Assembly (NCBI GenBank): GCA_026770025.1
Contig: JAMXDE010000045.1
Coordinates: 124,001-188,000 of the forward strand
Length of the DNA stretch: 64,000 bases
Reading direction: 5' to 3'
Source: Craspedostauros australis
Taxonomy: Eukaryota; Bacillariophyta; Bacillariophyceae; Mastogloiales; Achnanthaceae
The translations under genes were made by a program, and so were the position numbers. The notes beneath the pieces are model-generated. The model ran no database searches, was not told where the DNA came from, and was given only the letters and a program-made list of their open reading frames with translations. Below are positions 36,147 to 45,010 of the stretch, one piece after another. The number at the start of each line of letters is the position of its first letter. Position 1 is the stretch's first letter.

Positions 36147-39100
36147 ATGAGGCTCTCTACGATGGCATCATCCCTGTTGCAGGCAGGATGCCTGCTGCAG
36201 CTTCTGTTTGCGCGGTCGGCGTCCGCAAGCAGCTCGGGGCATGAAATGGCGTGTTCCGACGACATCGTCATGTTCGAATCCACCGTGTTGGTAGATTTCG
36301 ATGAATTCGACGCAGATCACAACGATGTCACCAAGATCGACCAGCAGGGTTTGGAGCATACCTTCATGCAGACGTACAACACGCTGTCGCGTGGTTTGTG
36401 TGACCACGACTTCCGAGAAATCGTTGCGGCGACCATCGTGAAGCAGGAAGATGGAGCGTTCCTGATTCGGCGTGGTGGCAGCATTTTCAGCTTGGAATAC
36501 CACATCAAGGCAAGATGCAGGGGCTGCGATCCCAACGAGATCACGTTGTTCGATCGACCGCAGCAGCAAACCAGAGTCCTTGGTTTGGCGGACGGTAGCT
36601 ACGACGACGATGATGACGACGACGGCGATGATGATAGCGGTGACAGCATTGAAGATTCGGTCTTTATGGAAGCACAGGTTTCTTCGAACGGCGAAATGCA
36701 GATGGTGCAACGTAAAGCGAAGAGCTCCAAGTCCTCCGACAGCGATAGCTCCGAATCGAGCGAAAGCAGCAGTAGCGGCGGTAAAGGAAAGGGCTCGAAA
36801 CATAGTGGCAAAGGCAAGGGAGGAGGCGAGGACAGGGCTCCGAAACCCTTCAGCGGCAAAGGAAAGGGCAAGGGCAAGTCCTCGAAGTCGAGCAAGAGTG
36901 AGAAGTCCAGCGAGAGCGAGAAATCGAGCAAGAGCGGAGACTCGAACATGCGTAGTGGCAACACTTGCATGTGTTACTCTGACAGCCCGGAGTACCGCGC
37001 TCCAACTGAGGCAGAGTTCCTCACAGAGTACGACGCCCTCATCCGCAAGGTGGGCACCCCGCAAAAGGGCCACCGTTTCCTCAGCGTGTGCGTCGACTCT
37101 GTGATCGACGTCACCGAGATCGAAGAGGTCAGCTGTTCCGTCGTCGTGGAGGAGTTCAGCTCCCTCGTCGTCGTTGAATTCTCCGGCAACCAAATGGATG
37201 TCACCAGCCAAGAGCGCAGCCGCTTGGAGATGGCCTTCAAGGAGATATACAACGGAATCCAAGACAAGCAATGCGATTCCTTCTTCCGCAATGTCACAGT
37301 GGCGATGATCGGAATGCAGGCTGACCCCGCAGAGCCAGGCATGTTCATGTACGTCTTCCGTGTGGAAGGAACGTGCCGTGGCGAAGGATGCGCCGAGGAG
37401 TTGTTCTTCTTCGCGGAGGAAATGGGAGTGGCGCGAAGGCTCACCCACCGTGTGACGCATGAGACCGCAGGAGACTCATCGGGCTGCGCCTGTCCTACTC
37501 ACAATCCCATCGATGCCCCGCCCACGACAGGGGATTTCGAAGAGCGGCTCTCAACAGCCATCCTGGACCTCAGAGCACGAGGAAAGCTCAGCAGTATCCT
37601 GGCCAGCGGCGTCCTCATGGAATTGCCCCTGAACGTCACGGCTGCCCCCACGCTTTCGCCTACCATCTCCCCCACCATTGGAAACTCCAGCACTCCATCC
37701 ACGAGTCCATCTGGAGACCTGTCAGACGTTCCAAGTGGCAGTCCTACCAATCTTCCCACTGATTCCGCAAGCGGAGCACCGACCGGAACACCGACTGGAC
37801 TGGCTTCTGCTTTGCCCTCTGGAAATCCAACCGCGACATCATCGCCGACGTCGTCATCCAGCCCAACCGCGAGCCCAACTGCAAGCGCAGCTCCAACCGC
37901 AACTGCAAGCCCCACAACCGCGGCACCCACCAGCGTTGGCCCAACTGTGACCAGCAGACCAACACCACGGCAGTCGGCATCGCCATCTGTGGCGCCAACG
38001 ATGACAAGCGCACCAACGTTCACCTTCTCCAGTTCACCCACAGATTCGATGGGGCCATCGGGCACCCCGACAGGCTCCATCTCACCCTCTGGAGTGCCCA
38101 CTAGGTCAGCCAGCCCAAGCCTGTCGTTTGCGCCAAGCACAACTCCGCCCACGGTTTCAGTGTCGCCATCATCGCAGCCATCCTTGTCGAATCAGCCGTC
38201 GGAGAGCCCAACTCAGTCGAACCGGCCGAGCAACATCCCCTCGTCCTCTCCATCGGTCGCACCAAGCGCCGTCCCGTCGGTGGCTCCGTCCATTTCACCA
38301 AGCGGTATCCCATCAGTGACCCCGTCAGGCATGCCAAGTGTATCTCCATCGAACTCTCCATCGGTGTCAAGTATCCCAACTCCGTTCGGATTTAGCATGA
38401 CCCCGAGCGCCGATCCATCCACGTTGCCAAGTTCGATTCCAACTCGATCTGCGTCACCATCGATCACACCAACCGCATCGGCATCCCCATCTAGTACACC
38501 AACGGCCACCATCTCAAACTCCCCGTCCGCCGTTCCATCACAGTCGGCGAGTCCAAGCATTCTACCGAGCTTTGCACCCTCGGGTGTCCCATCGGTTGCT
38601 CCAAGCCAGACACCGTCCGGATTTGGATCGGTCACGCCGACCCAATCAGCGGTCCCATCAGCACTCGCAAGCGCAGTTCCATCAGTTGCCCCATCAACCA
38701 CTCCAAGCCAGACACCATCCGGATCTGGATCAGCGGCACCGACCCAATCAGCGGTCCCAACGGCACTCGCGAGTGCGGCCCCTTCGGCCACTCCATCTGT
38801 TGCTCCGAGCCAGACACCATCAGGAGGTGGATCAGTGGCACCGACCCAGTCAGCTGTTCCAACAGCTCTCGCAAGTGCAGTTCCATCGGCTGCTCCGTCG
38901 ACCACTCCAAGCCAAACACCGTCCGGGGGTGGATCAGTGGCACCGACCCAATCCGCAGTTCCCACAGCACTTGCAAGCGCAGTTCCATCGGCCGCTCCGT
39001 CGACCACCCCAAGCCAAACACCATCAGGAGGCGGGTCTGTGGCACCGACCCAATCCGCTGTCCCAACAGCCCTCGCAAGCGCAGTTCCATCGGTTGCTCC

Positions 39101-40220
39101 GTCGACCACTCCAAGCCAAACACCATCAGGAGGCGGGTCAGTGGCACCGACCCAATCTGCAGTTCCCACAGCACTCGCAAGCGCAGTTCCATCGGCCGCT
39201 CCATCTGTTGCTCCGAGCCAAACACCATCAGGAAATGGATCAGCGGCACCGACCCAATCTGCAGTTCCCACAGCACTCGCAAGCGCAGTTCCATCGGCCG
39301 CTCCGTCGACCACTCCAAGCCAAACGCCATCAGGAGGTGGGTCAGTGGCACCGACCCAATCCGCGGTCCCAACAGCACTCGCGAGTGCGGTCCCTTCGGC
39401 TGCTCCATCTGTGGCTCCAAGCCAAACACCATCAGGAGGTGGATCAGTGGCACCGACCCAGTCCGCGGTTCCCACGGCACTCGCAAGCGCAGTTCCATCG
39501 GCTGCTCCGTCGACCACTCCAAGCCAAACACCATCAGGAGGTGGATCAGTTGCACCGACCCAATCCGCGGTTCCCACGGCACTCGCAAGTGCAGTTCCAT
39601 CGGCTGCTCCATCTACTGTTCCAAGCCAAACACCATCCGGAGGAACCTCGGCAATCCCAAGCGCGGTGCCCAGCGGTCCTGGATCAACAGTGCCGTCTGC
39701 TGCTCCGAGCCAAACACCATCCGGAGAAGCTTCGGTGGCCCCGAGTGGCTCGGTCACGCCCAGCGTGCCCCCATCCGCCGTACCTTCCATCACTCCGTCC
39801 GTTCCACCTTCCATCACTCCATCAGTCGTTCCATCGCGCAGCATTTCGCCAACCCAGAGTGTCCGTCCAAGCGGATTGCCGACCTTGAGCATCAGGCCCA
39901 GCCAGAGCGTGAATCCAAGCATCCAGCCAAGTGCTACGCCCACAATACCGCCGAGCACCGTGCCGAGCACGACGCCAACCATTGCTCCAAGCGCCGTGCC
40001 GAGCGCGTCTCCATCCGTGGTGCCATCCAGCACACCATCCGTCAGCGTATCGCCAACCCAAAGCGTATCGCCAAGCTCGACACCATCCTCGAGTGGTAGC
40101 CCAACGAATAGCTCGTCACCAAGCGCCATTCCAAGTGCCAGACCATCGGTATCGCCCTCCTCCACCCCGAGCACCCAACCAAGTGCAACGCCAAGTGTCG
40201 TGCCAACAGAGACACCGTAA
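36147..40220 (+). CDS. Large secreted PS/PT-repeat protein with duplicated N-terminal domain and Lys/Ser-rich linker
   Basis: Single exon, 1357 residues. A signal peptide (1-28, ending ARSASAS) precedes two related domains of about 110 residues. Domain A (about 38-140) has STVLVDFDEF ... HTFMQTYNTL...CDHDFREIVAATI...IKARCRGC. Domain B (about 312-425) has SSLVVVEFSG ... MAFKEIYNGI...CDSFFRNVTVAMI...VEGTCRGEGC. Between them lie an Asp run and a Lys/Ser/Gly linker (about 192-268) with KGKGKGKSSKSSKSEKSS. From about residue 498 to the stop the protein is almost only P-S/T-x-x repeats, including a 34-residue unit repeated ten times. There is no membrane anchor at the C-terminus. Such PS-rich stalks are common in diatom wall and secreted proteins; the function of the duplicated domain is unknown to me. 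It is a candidate structural or silica-associated wall protein. Confidence 0.87.
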   Translation: MRLSTMASSLLQAGCLLQLLFARSASASSSGHEMACSDDIVMFESTVLVDFDEFDADHNDVTKIDQQGLEHTFMQTYNTLSRGLCDHDFREIVAATIVKQEDGAFLIRRGGSIFSLEYHIKARCRGCDPNEITLFDRPQQQTRVLGLADGSYDDDDDDDGDDDSGDSIEDSVFMEAQVSSNGEMQMVQRKAKSSKSSDSDSSESSESSSSGGKGKGSKHSGKGKGGGEDRAPKPFSGKGKGKGKSSKSSKSEKSSESEKSSKSGDSNMRSGNTCMCYSDSPEYRAPTEAEFLTEYDALIRKVGTPQKGHRFLSVCVDSVIDVTEIEEVSCSVVVEEFSSLVVVEFSGNQMDVTSQERSRLEMAFKEIYNGIQDKQCDSFFRNVTVAMIGMQADPAEPGMFMYVFRVEGTCRGEGCAEELFFFAEEMGVARRLTHRVTHETAGDSSGCACPTHNPIDAPPTTGDFEERLSTAILDLRARGKLSSILASGVLMELPLNVTAAPTLSPTISPTIGNSSTPSTSPSGDLSDVPSGSPTNLPTDSASGAPTGTPTGLASALPSGNPTATSSPTSSSSPTASPTASAAPTATASPTTAAPTSVGPTVTSRPTPRQSASPSVAPTMTSAPTFTFSSSPTDSMGPSGTPTGSISPSGVPTRSASPSLSFAPSTTPPTVSVSPSSQPSLSNQPSESPTQSNRPSNIPSSSPSVAPSAVPSVAPSISPSGIPSVTPSGMPSVSPSNSPSVSSIPTPFGFSMTPSADPSTLPSSIPTRSASPSITPTASASPSSTPTATISNSPSAVPSQSASPSILPSFAPSGVPSVAPSQTPSGFGSVTPTQSAVPSALASAVPSVAPSTTPSQTPSGSGSAAPTQSAVPTALASAAPSATPSVAPSQTPSGGGSVAPTQSAVPTALASAVPSAAPSTTPSQTPSGGGSVAPTQSAVPTALASAVPSAAPSTTPSQTPSGGGSVAPTQSAVPTALASAVPSVAPSTTPSQTPSGGGSVAPTQSAVPTALASAVPSAAPSVAPSQTPSGNGSAAPTQSAVPTALASAVPSAAPSTTPSQTPSGGGSVAPTQSAVPTALASAVPSAAPSVAPSQTPSGGGSVAPTQSAVPTALASAVPSAAPSTTPSQTPSGGGSVAPTQSAVPTALASAVPSAAPSTVPSQTPSGGTSAIPSAVPSGPGSTVPSAAPSQTPSGEASVAPSGSVTPSVPPSAVPSITPSVPPSITPSVVPSRSISPTQSVRPSGLPTLSIRPSQSVNPSIQPSATPTIPPSTVPSTTPTIAPSAVPSASPSVVPSSTPSVSVSPTQSVSPSSTPSSSGSPTNSSSPSAIPSARPSVSPSSTPSTQPSATPSVVPTETP
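38593..39612 (+). repeat. Tandem array of ten 102-bp units (34-residue APS..PSQTPSGGGS unit)
   Basis: Ten head-to-tail copies of a 102-bp unit encode PSQTPSGGGSVAPTQSAVPTALASAVPSAA with small variants. The first unit is the most diverged. At one site units carry either STTPS or SVAPS, and in the later part these alternate, which hints at expansion of a two-unit block. The length is approximate at both edges. Confidence 0.85.
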
Positions 40221-40629
40221 AAGAGCCTAATGCAACGCAGTGCAATGCACTGTGTTGTGATGTTGTCCCAGGTGCAAAGGACGGACTACGCAAAAAATAG
40301 CCCACAGCCCATTGCCCTCTCCAATGCATTTGTCATCAATTGGAAGGAATGGAAGAATGGCACGGCGGCAGATGTCGCTGCTATGTGATCAGTTGTGGAT
40401 CTCAGGCACCTCCTCTGCACGGACAAACAAAGACACACAACGACTTGTAAGCAAGCAAACAAACAATGAGTGCGTAATAACAATAATGTAAAATAGTGAT
40501 CATATCATTGGATACGATGCGGAGTAGGGTGCAATGGTGTGATTTTGAGGATTTTTAATGCGTTATGCTTCGAAAGGGTGAACTCGGATGTTTGAATACC
40601 CGCGTACTGCACATACACTCATGTCTTCA
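40221..40629. other. Convergent intergenic region
   Basis: 3' ends of the PS-rich gene (+) and the TPR gene (-). AT-rich around 40470-40560. No gene seen. Confidence 0.55.
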
Positions 40630-42132
40630 TCAGTTCCCCTTGGTCTGCTCGATAATGACATTCGGCAGCTCTTTCGTTTCGTCGTCGACTTCTTCCTCGG
40701 TCTCTTCCTCCTCAACAGGATCGAAGGTATCCAGGATTTCTTGCCGCATGGCATTGGCGGCTTCTTCATCACCTTCTGCATCCAGCAGCTCTGCCAAACT
40801 GAACTGTGTCGCATACAGGTCGGGATGACCTTGCGGCAACAGCTTTGTGCGCACGGCAAGCACTTCATTGTACAAGGTCCTGGCCTCTTTCAGCTTATCG
40901 TCGTCGTAGGGATTGGACGTCATGGCACGTGATTTCAGAAAGATCGCGAGATGCTGTCCCGCCGACGCGGCCGACAGAGTGTGAATCTTCGTATCCTTCT
41001 TGGGCGGTGCTTTTTTGCGCGGCGCTTTCTTGCGGATGGATTGACCACGTGGATTTGCAATGGCGGTCTGCACGGCACCACGCAGATGAGTTTCCGCCGC
41101 ATCCCACGCCTGCCTCGTGAGGCTTTCGGGATTCAAGGAGATGTACTGCTTCGCGATGGCACCGCCGCCAGACCCCAAGGCACCTGCCTTCTTGGCCTTT
41201 TCGTCATCTTCCACGAGTTTGTGCTGGTGCAGGACCTGCGCTGCCAACGTGGATCCGTAAGCCGATTTGGTGGCAAGTGTGTGGGGATGCGCCTCGCCCA
41301 GCTCCACCGTGCGGATCTCCAGCGCTTCCTGAAAGTACTCCAGCGCCTTCTCCACCAGACCCAGACGTTCCGTAGCCTTGAGGGTGGTGTCGAAATGCAC
41401 CTGCGATTGATTGAGCGTGCCGAGGTTGTGCAAGGTGAGGGCGTAGCTGGCATGATCGCGACCCACGACCTTGCCGTAGATGCGCTGCGCCTGGCTGTAG
41501 TTCTGACGCGCCGGGATGAAGTCGCCCAGGAGCTTGCTGAAGAGACCGCAGTTGTTGTAGGCGCTCGCCGTGGCGGGGTGCTGCCGACCAAAGTGCTTCT
41601 CCGTCCGCTTGAGCAGGTCCTTCGATTGCTTCAGCGCCTCGCGGTAATTGCCCTGCTGGTACTTGTGCGTTATTTCGGTTTGGATCTTTGCCAACTTGGT
41701 TTCCATCTCCTGATCTGGAAATTTCATGCCTCCGTCATCATCTTTCGTCATCTGTTTCTTCTTGTCGGTGCCGTTGCCATTGTCGCTGCCATCAGTGTTG
41801 CTAGTACCATGGATTTTACCCATGCTCTTTGGAGCATCGGACGAAGTCGAAAATAATCTGTTCGATGCTGAGAGCGGATGTCCAAACTGCCTTTGCAGAT
41901 AATTCTGTTGCTGTTGCTGTTGGAGGTGATGTCGATAGTTGCGATGTCCGCTACACTGCTGTCTTTGGCACTGCTGTTGACTTTGGGCGGAATGGAGAGG
42001 CAGAGGCTGAATGGGGCTCCCGAAACGCTGCAGACCACCCACATGCCTCTGGTTCGTCTGATGAACTCTGCCCACCATGCATCTGGCCAGCCTTTCAACG
42101 GCTTGCTTTCCCTTGTGCTGATAGATTCTCAT
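40630..42132 (-). CDS. Mitochondrial-type TPR (kinesin-light-chain-like) protein
   Basis: Single exon, 500 residues. The N-terminus (1-100) is basic and Gln/His/Ser-rich and ends in NRLFSTSSDA, a mitochondrial presequence signature. Five or more tetratricopeptide repeats of the TPR_12 type follow: KYQQGNYREALKQSKDLL; HPATASAYNNCGLFSKLLGDF; HASYALTLHNLGTL; KALEYFQEALEIRTVELGEAHPHTLATKS; ARTLYNEVLAVRTKLLPQGHPDLYATQFSLAELL. A Lys/Ala/Pro-rich loop (RKKAPRKKAPPKK) interrupts the array and the C-terminus is strongly acidic. TPR_12 proteins mediate protein-protein contacts; the partner is unknown. Confidence 0.85.
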   Translation of the reverse strand: MRIYQHKGKQAVERLARCMVGRVHQTNQRHVGGLQRFGSPIQPLPLHSAQSQQQCQRQQCSGHRNYRHHLQQQQQQNYLQRQFGHPLSASNRLFSTSSDAPKSMGKIHGTSNTDGSDNGNGTDKKKQMTKDDDGGMKFPDQEMETKLAKIQTEITHKYQQGNYREALKQSKDLLKRTEKHFGRQHPATASAYNNCGLFSKLLGDFIPARQNYSQAQRIYGKVVGRDHASYALTLHNLGTLNQSQVHFDTTLKATERLGLVEKALEYFQEALEIRTVELGEAHPHTLATKSAYGSTLAAQVLHQHKLVEDDEKAKKAGALGSGGGAIAKQYISLNPESLTRQAWDAAETHLRGAVQTAIANPRGQSIRKKAPRKKAPPKKDTKIHTLSAASAGQHLAIFLKSRAMTSNPYDDDKLKEARTLYNEVLAVRTKLLPQGHPDLYATQFSLAELLDAEGDEEAANAMRQEILDTFDPVEEEETEEEVDDETKELPNVIIEQTKGN

Positions 42133-42202
42133 CGTGTGATGCCCTCCTTCTTTTCACTCCTGCCACTTGTGCTGATGCTGGTGCTGTCAGTTGCTTCTCT
42201 AG

Positions 42203-42229
42203 TATTATATTATATTATATTATATAATA
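42203..42229. repeat. (TTATA)n microsatellite
   Basis: Five tandem TTATA units about 70 bp upstream of the minus-strand TPR gene start, so it could serve as a TATA-like element. Confidence 0.75.
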
Positions 42230-42856
42230 GCATGTGTGGTACTACACGTGCGAGCATCCGTAATGCGTGGGCACCAGAGACGGCTGGAGATCTTCCCTCT
42301 CTGGGCTTCTCTCTGTTCGCAGGCGTGCATAGTCGTACTTTCGCAACATCAATGCGCCACTGTTGTGATGGATCCATTTGTGCGGTTGGTGTTGGTTCGA
42401 ACAGTGACTCAGGCAAGAAACGTGAATGGAGCCGATCTTCAGCCGTTGGAACTGATATAGTTTTAAACGTCACAAGTATATAATTGCATATTGGTATTTA
42501 CCGCAACCTCTTATAACATCCTTGTCGAGAAGCGCCTGACGAAGAAACAACAGATCAAAACAACGCGACAAAGCAAACACAAAACCGGTCTCCAACAGGT
42601 GCCCTCTCATCACCACAAATCGCAGCCATGGGAGATGCGAGTATGTTTGGGGGCCGAAGGTCTCGTGGAGTCTGTCTTGAGCGTAATCGCATGCATGATG
42701 AAATCAACACAATGCATCCTTTCTATTGACCGAGCGAGAGGCGATACATGGCTTCCACAACAATCGACTTCTTGAACGAGAAAATCAAAATCAACAGCGA
42801 CATCAACAGCGACGGTGACGGCGACATTCAGATTCACATTTGCATCCGCATTTTCA

Positions 42857-42890
42857 TTGGCAGTGGCAGTGGCAGTGGCAGTGGCAGTGG
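42857..42890. repeat. (GGCAGT)n microsatellite
   Basis: Five to six tandem GGCAGT units about 30 bp upstream of the start at 42921. Confidence 0.8.
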
Positions 42891-42920
42891 GAGAAACATC
42901 GATAACGTCGTCCGCGGGAA

Positions 42921-44615
42921 ATGCGACGTCGCCTGTCCCATCACCAAAGGAAGTATGGAACGATGGAGGGGCCTGGTGCATCATCCACTTCACAGGCTGA
43001 GAAAACGCTTCCTCCAACAACCTTGAGCCTCACCTTCAAGCAGTTCGTCGCATGCATCTTGGAGCATTCGGCAGAGACGGAGTCATCCGCACGGACTACG
43101 GGCGAGAAAGGCATGTCCAAGCCCTTCAAATTTCGCTCTTCGACTGGATCAAGTATCGTCCACAAGTCTGATCAGCGCGGATACAACGACATCGATGTGC
43201 TCCAGCTTCCAGCGTCCGATCATTCGCAATGGCTCTCCCTCATCGAGTGCAAAGATATCGCGCTGTCGGACTTCATGCATTTCATCGATCAATTCCCCAT
43301 CGTTAGCTTCGGTGGTGTGCGCTTGGCGTCCGCTCGTCGCTCAACACAACGGTCATTGCCCATGGATGTTGATGATAGCATCTGCTTTGGTCAGCTCCAT
43401 CTCGTCCTGCGAAAGCCTTCCCTTGCGGACACGGCCATACCGACGACGTCGCTCCACGTCGATTCCACAGCCCTGTGCAGCGCGACCTCGTACCGGTTCT
43501 TCATGATGACGACAAAAGAGATGGATCCAACACAACCCTCATCAGGCGGCTTCTTCGGCCAACGGCTATCATCGTCATCGCCGCCACAATTGCAGGCAGC
43601 TTCCACGCTCGCAACTTCACAATCGGTTCAATTCCTGTGCGCTTTTCTTCGAATGGTCGCCATCAGGTCAGAAGCCTGGCTTCATCTGCACCATCGTCCG
43701 CCGTCTCTCTCCATCCCGACGTCGTTTCACAACCCATTCGCCGTCAGTCCGCCGGCAATCAACCTATCCTTGTACGGCAACAATCATGAGAATGATCTAC
43801 TGATCCAACAGTTGACGCAGGACTGCGTGGTACCCGATCACATGTTCAATGTCAAGATTCGTGCTGAAGGGAAAAACTTCAATCCCGCCTCGTCCATCGC
43901 ATTGTCCAAGGCGCCAGTCCTCTGCCTCGATGGCTGCACCTTTCAAGATGACGGCATGGCGCTGTCCGATTACATCTACGATCATGGTTCCATGTGGTCC
44001 CATATCTCCATCCATCGCACATCCATGCTCTTGGACTATCTCGGGACGGCCATCATGGACAGCAACCGTCTTGTATCTATCGACCTCGATCTCTCCTACA
44101 GCATTTCATCCTTCCTGCAGAATATCATGAGTTGCAAAACGCTGCAGAGCGTCAAGCTGCATCTCATGCACACGGATCCACAGTCAGCCATGGACGGGCT
44201 GATCGATCTCCTTCGCACATCCAAGTTCCGTTCTCTGACGTACAACGTCGCCGATGCATGGAAATCTGGCTGCAGTTCGACTTCAACTGCGCACCATGAG
44301 GCATTCGGTCAACGCATTATCACCGCTTTGCGGCGCAATGAGCATCTCCTCCACCTCTCATCCCGTCCTTACTTGAATTCCAGCGATGGAGCGCCAGCAA
44401 CAGAACAAGTGCGAGCCATGTTGAAACAAAACAAACTCGCCGAACTGGTCCACAACACGGCGCGGCACATCAACGCCAGCCAGGATGTGGGAATTCTCGG
44501 CATGGCTATGTGTCATGGCTCGATCCGCACGAACGCATGGTTGCTGCACCATCTAGTGAAAGGATCCATCGATCAGATTGTTGCGCTCTGGGGAAAAGAG
44601 TCAACCAACAGCTAA
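42921..44615 (+). CDS. Hypothetical protein, leucine-rich-like C-terminal half
   Basis: Single exon, 564 residues. I do not recognise it. The frame opens with an ATG at 42921; a second ATG at 42963 (context ACGATGG) is equally possible. There is no signal peptide or membrane segment. The C-terminal half has spaced leucine/isoleucine patterns (LVSIDLDLSYSISSFLQNIM; KTLQSVKLHLMHTDPQSAMDGLIDLLRTSKFRSLTYNV; ITALRRNEHLLHLSSRPYLN) that resemble weak leucine-rich repeats as seen in many stramenopile proteins. It converges on the ATPase gene at 45011. The length of the open frame argues that it is real, but expression is unproven. Confidence 0.65.
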   Translation: MRRRLSHHQRKYGTMEGPGASSTSQAEKTLPPTTLSLTFKQFVACILEHSAETESSARTTGEKGMSKPFKFRSSTGSSIVHKSDQRGYNDIDVLQLPASDHSQWLSLIECKDIALSDFMHFIDQFPIVSFGGVRLASARRSTQRSLPMDVDDSICFGQLHLVLRKPSLADTAIPTTSLHVDSTALCSATSYRFFMMTTKEMDPTQPSSGGFFGQRLSSSSPPQLQAASTLATSQSVQFLCAFLRMVAIRSEAWLHLHHRPPSLSIPTSFHNPFAVSPPAINLSLYGNNHENDLLIQQLTQDCVVPDHMFNVKIRAEGKNFNPASSIALSKAPVLCLDGCTFQDDGMALSDYIYDHGSMWSHISIHRTSMLLDYLGTAIMDSNRLVSIDLDLSYSISSFLQNIMSCKTLQSVKLHLMHTDPQSAMDGLIDLLRTSKFRSLTYNVADAWKSGCSSTSTAHHEAFGQRIITALRRNEHLLHLSSRPYLNSSDGAPATEQVRAMLKQNKLAELVHNTARHINASQDVGILGMAMCHGSIRTNAWLLHHLVKGSIDQIVALWGKESTNS

Positions 44616-45010
44616 TCGTCGGTCCTCGACGGTGTGTTTACGTTGTCGCGTCTGACGTTATATTGCATTGTATCATTTCATAGTTTATTATGGAACGCTA
44701 ATGGAGAACAATAATATAACCGTGTTCCTGATTGCGTGGAGTACGAGTATAGTATGCACAACTTGAGTATGGTACATGTCTCCAGAGAGCGAGGGCGAGG
44801 AGTGTCTACACTGGCCTGTACAAGTGCGCGCCAAAATGAGCGCTCCATCTGCATCTTCCTGGACGACATGAACGTAGGTAAGGAAATGAATGATGAGACG
44901 ATGCTCTTGCAACTTCACCAGGAGTCCATAGTGATGCGCAAATGTCCTATGCGTATAATAGTTTGCGTACTCCGCAGGCTGTTGCGCACTCTTCAGCTCG
45001 AACAATTCGA
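44616..45010. other. Convergent intergenic region
   Basis: 3' ends of the genes at 42921-44615 (+) and 45011-49308 (-). AT-rich near 44660-44720. No gene seen. Confidence 0.55.

Larger units (their letters stand above)
42133..42920. other. Divergent intergenic region with simple repeats
   Basis: Upstream region of the TPR gene (-) and of the gene at 42921 (+). A TATTATATTATATTATATTATA run lies at about 42203-42229 and a (GGCAGT)n run at about 42857-42890. A small frame at 42748-43026 crosses the second repeat and is not convincing as a gene. Confidence 0.5.

Noticed and set aside
38593-39612. CRISPR-like regular array
   Set aside because: The 102-bp units are contiguous coding repeats without unique spacers, and the genome is eukaryotic.
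38213-40174. 653-codon minus-strand open frame over the PS-repeat array
   Set aside because: Repeat-driven mirror frame of the PS-rich protein; no start or domain support.
42748-43026. 92-residue plus-strand gene upstream of 42921
   Set aside because: Dominated by the GGCAGT microsatellite and overlapping the next gene in another frame.
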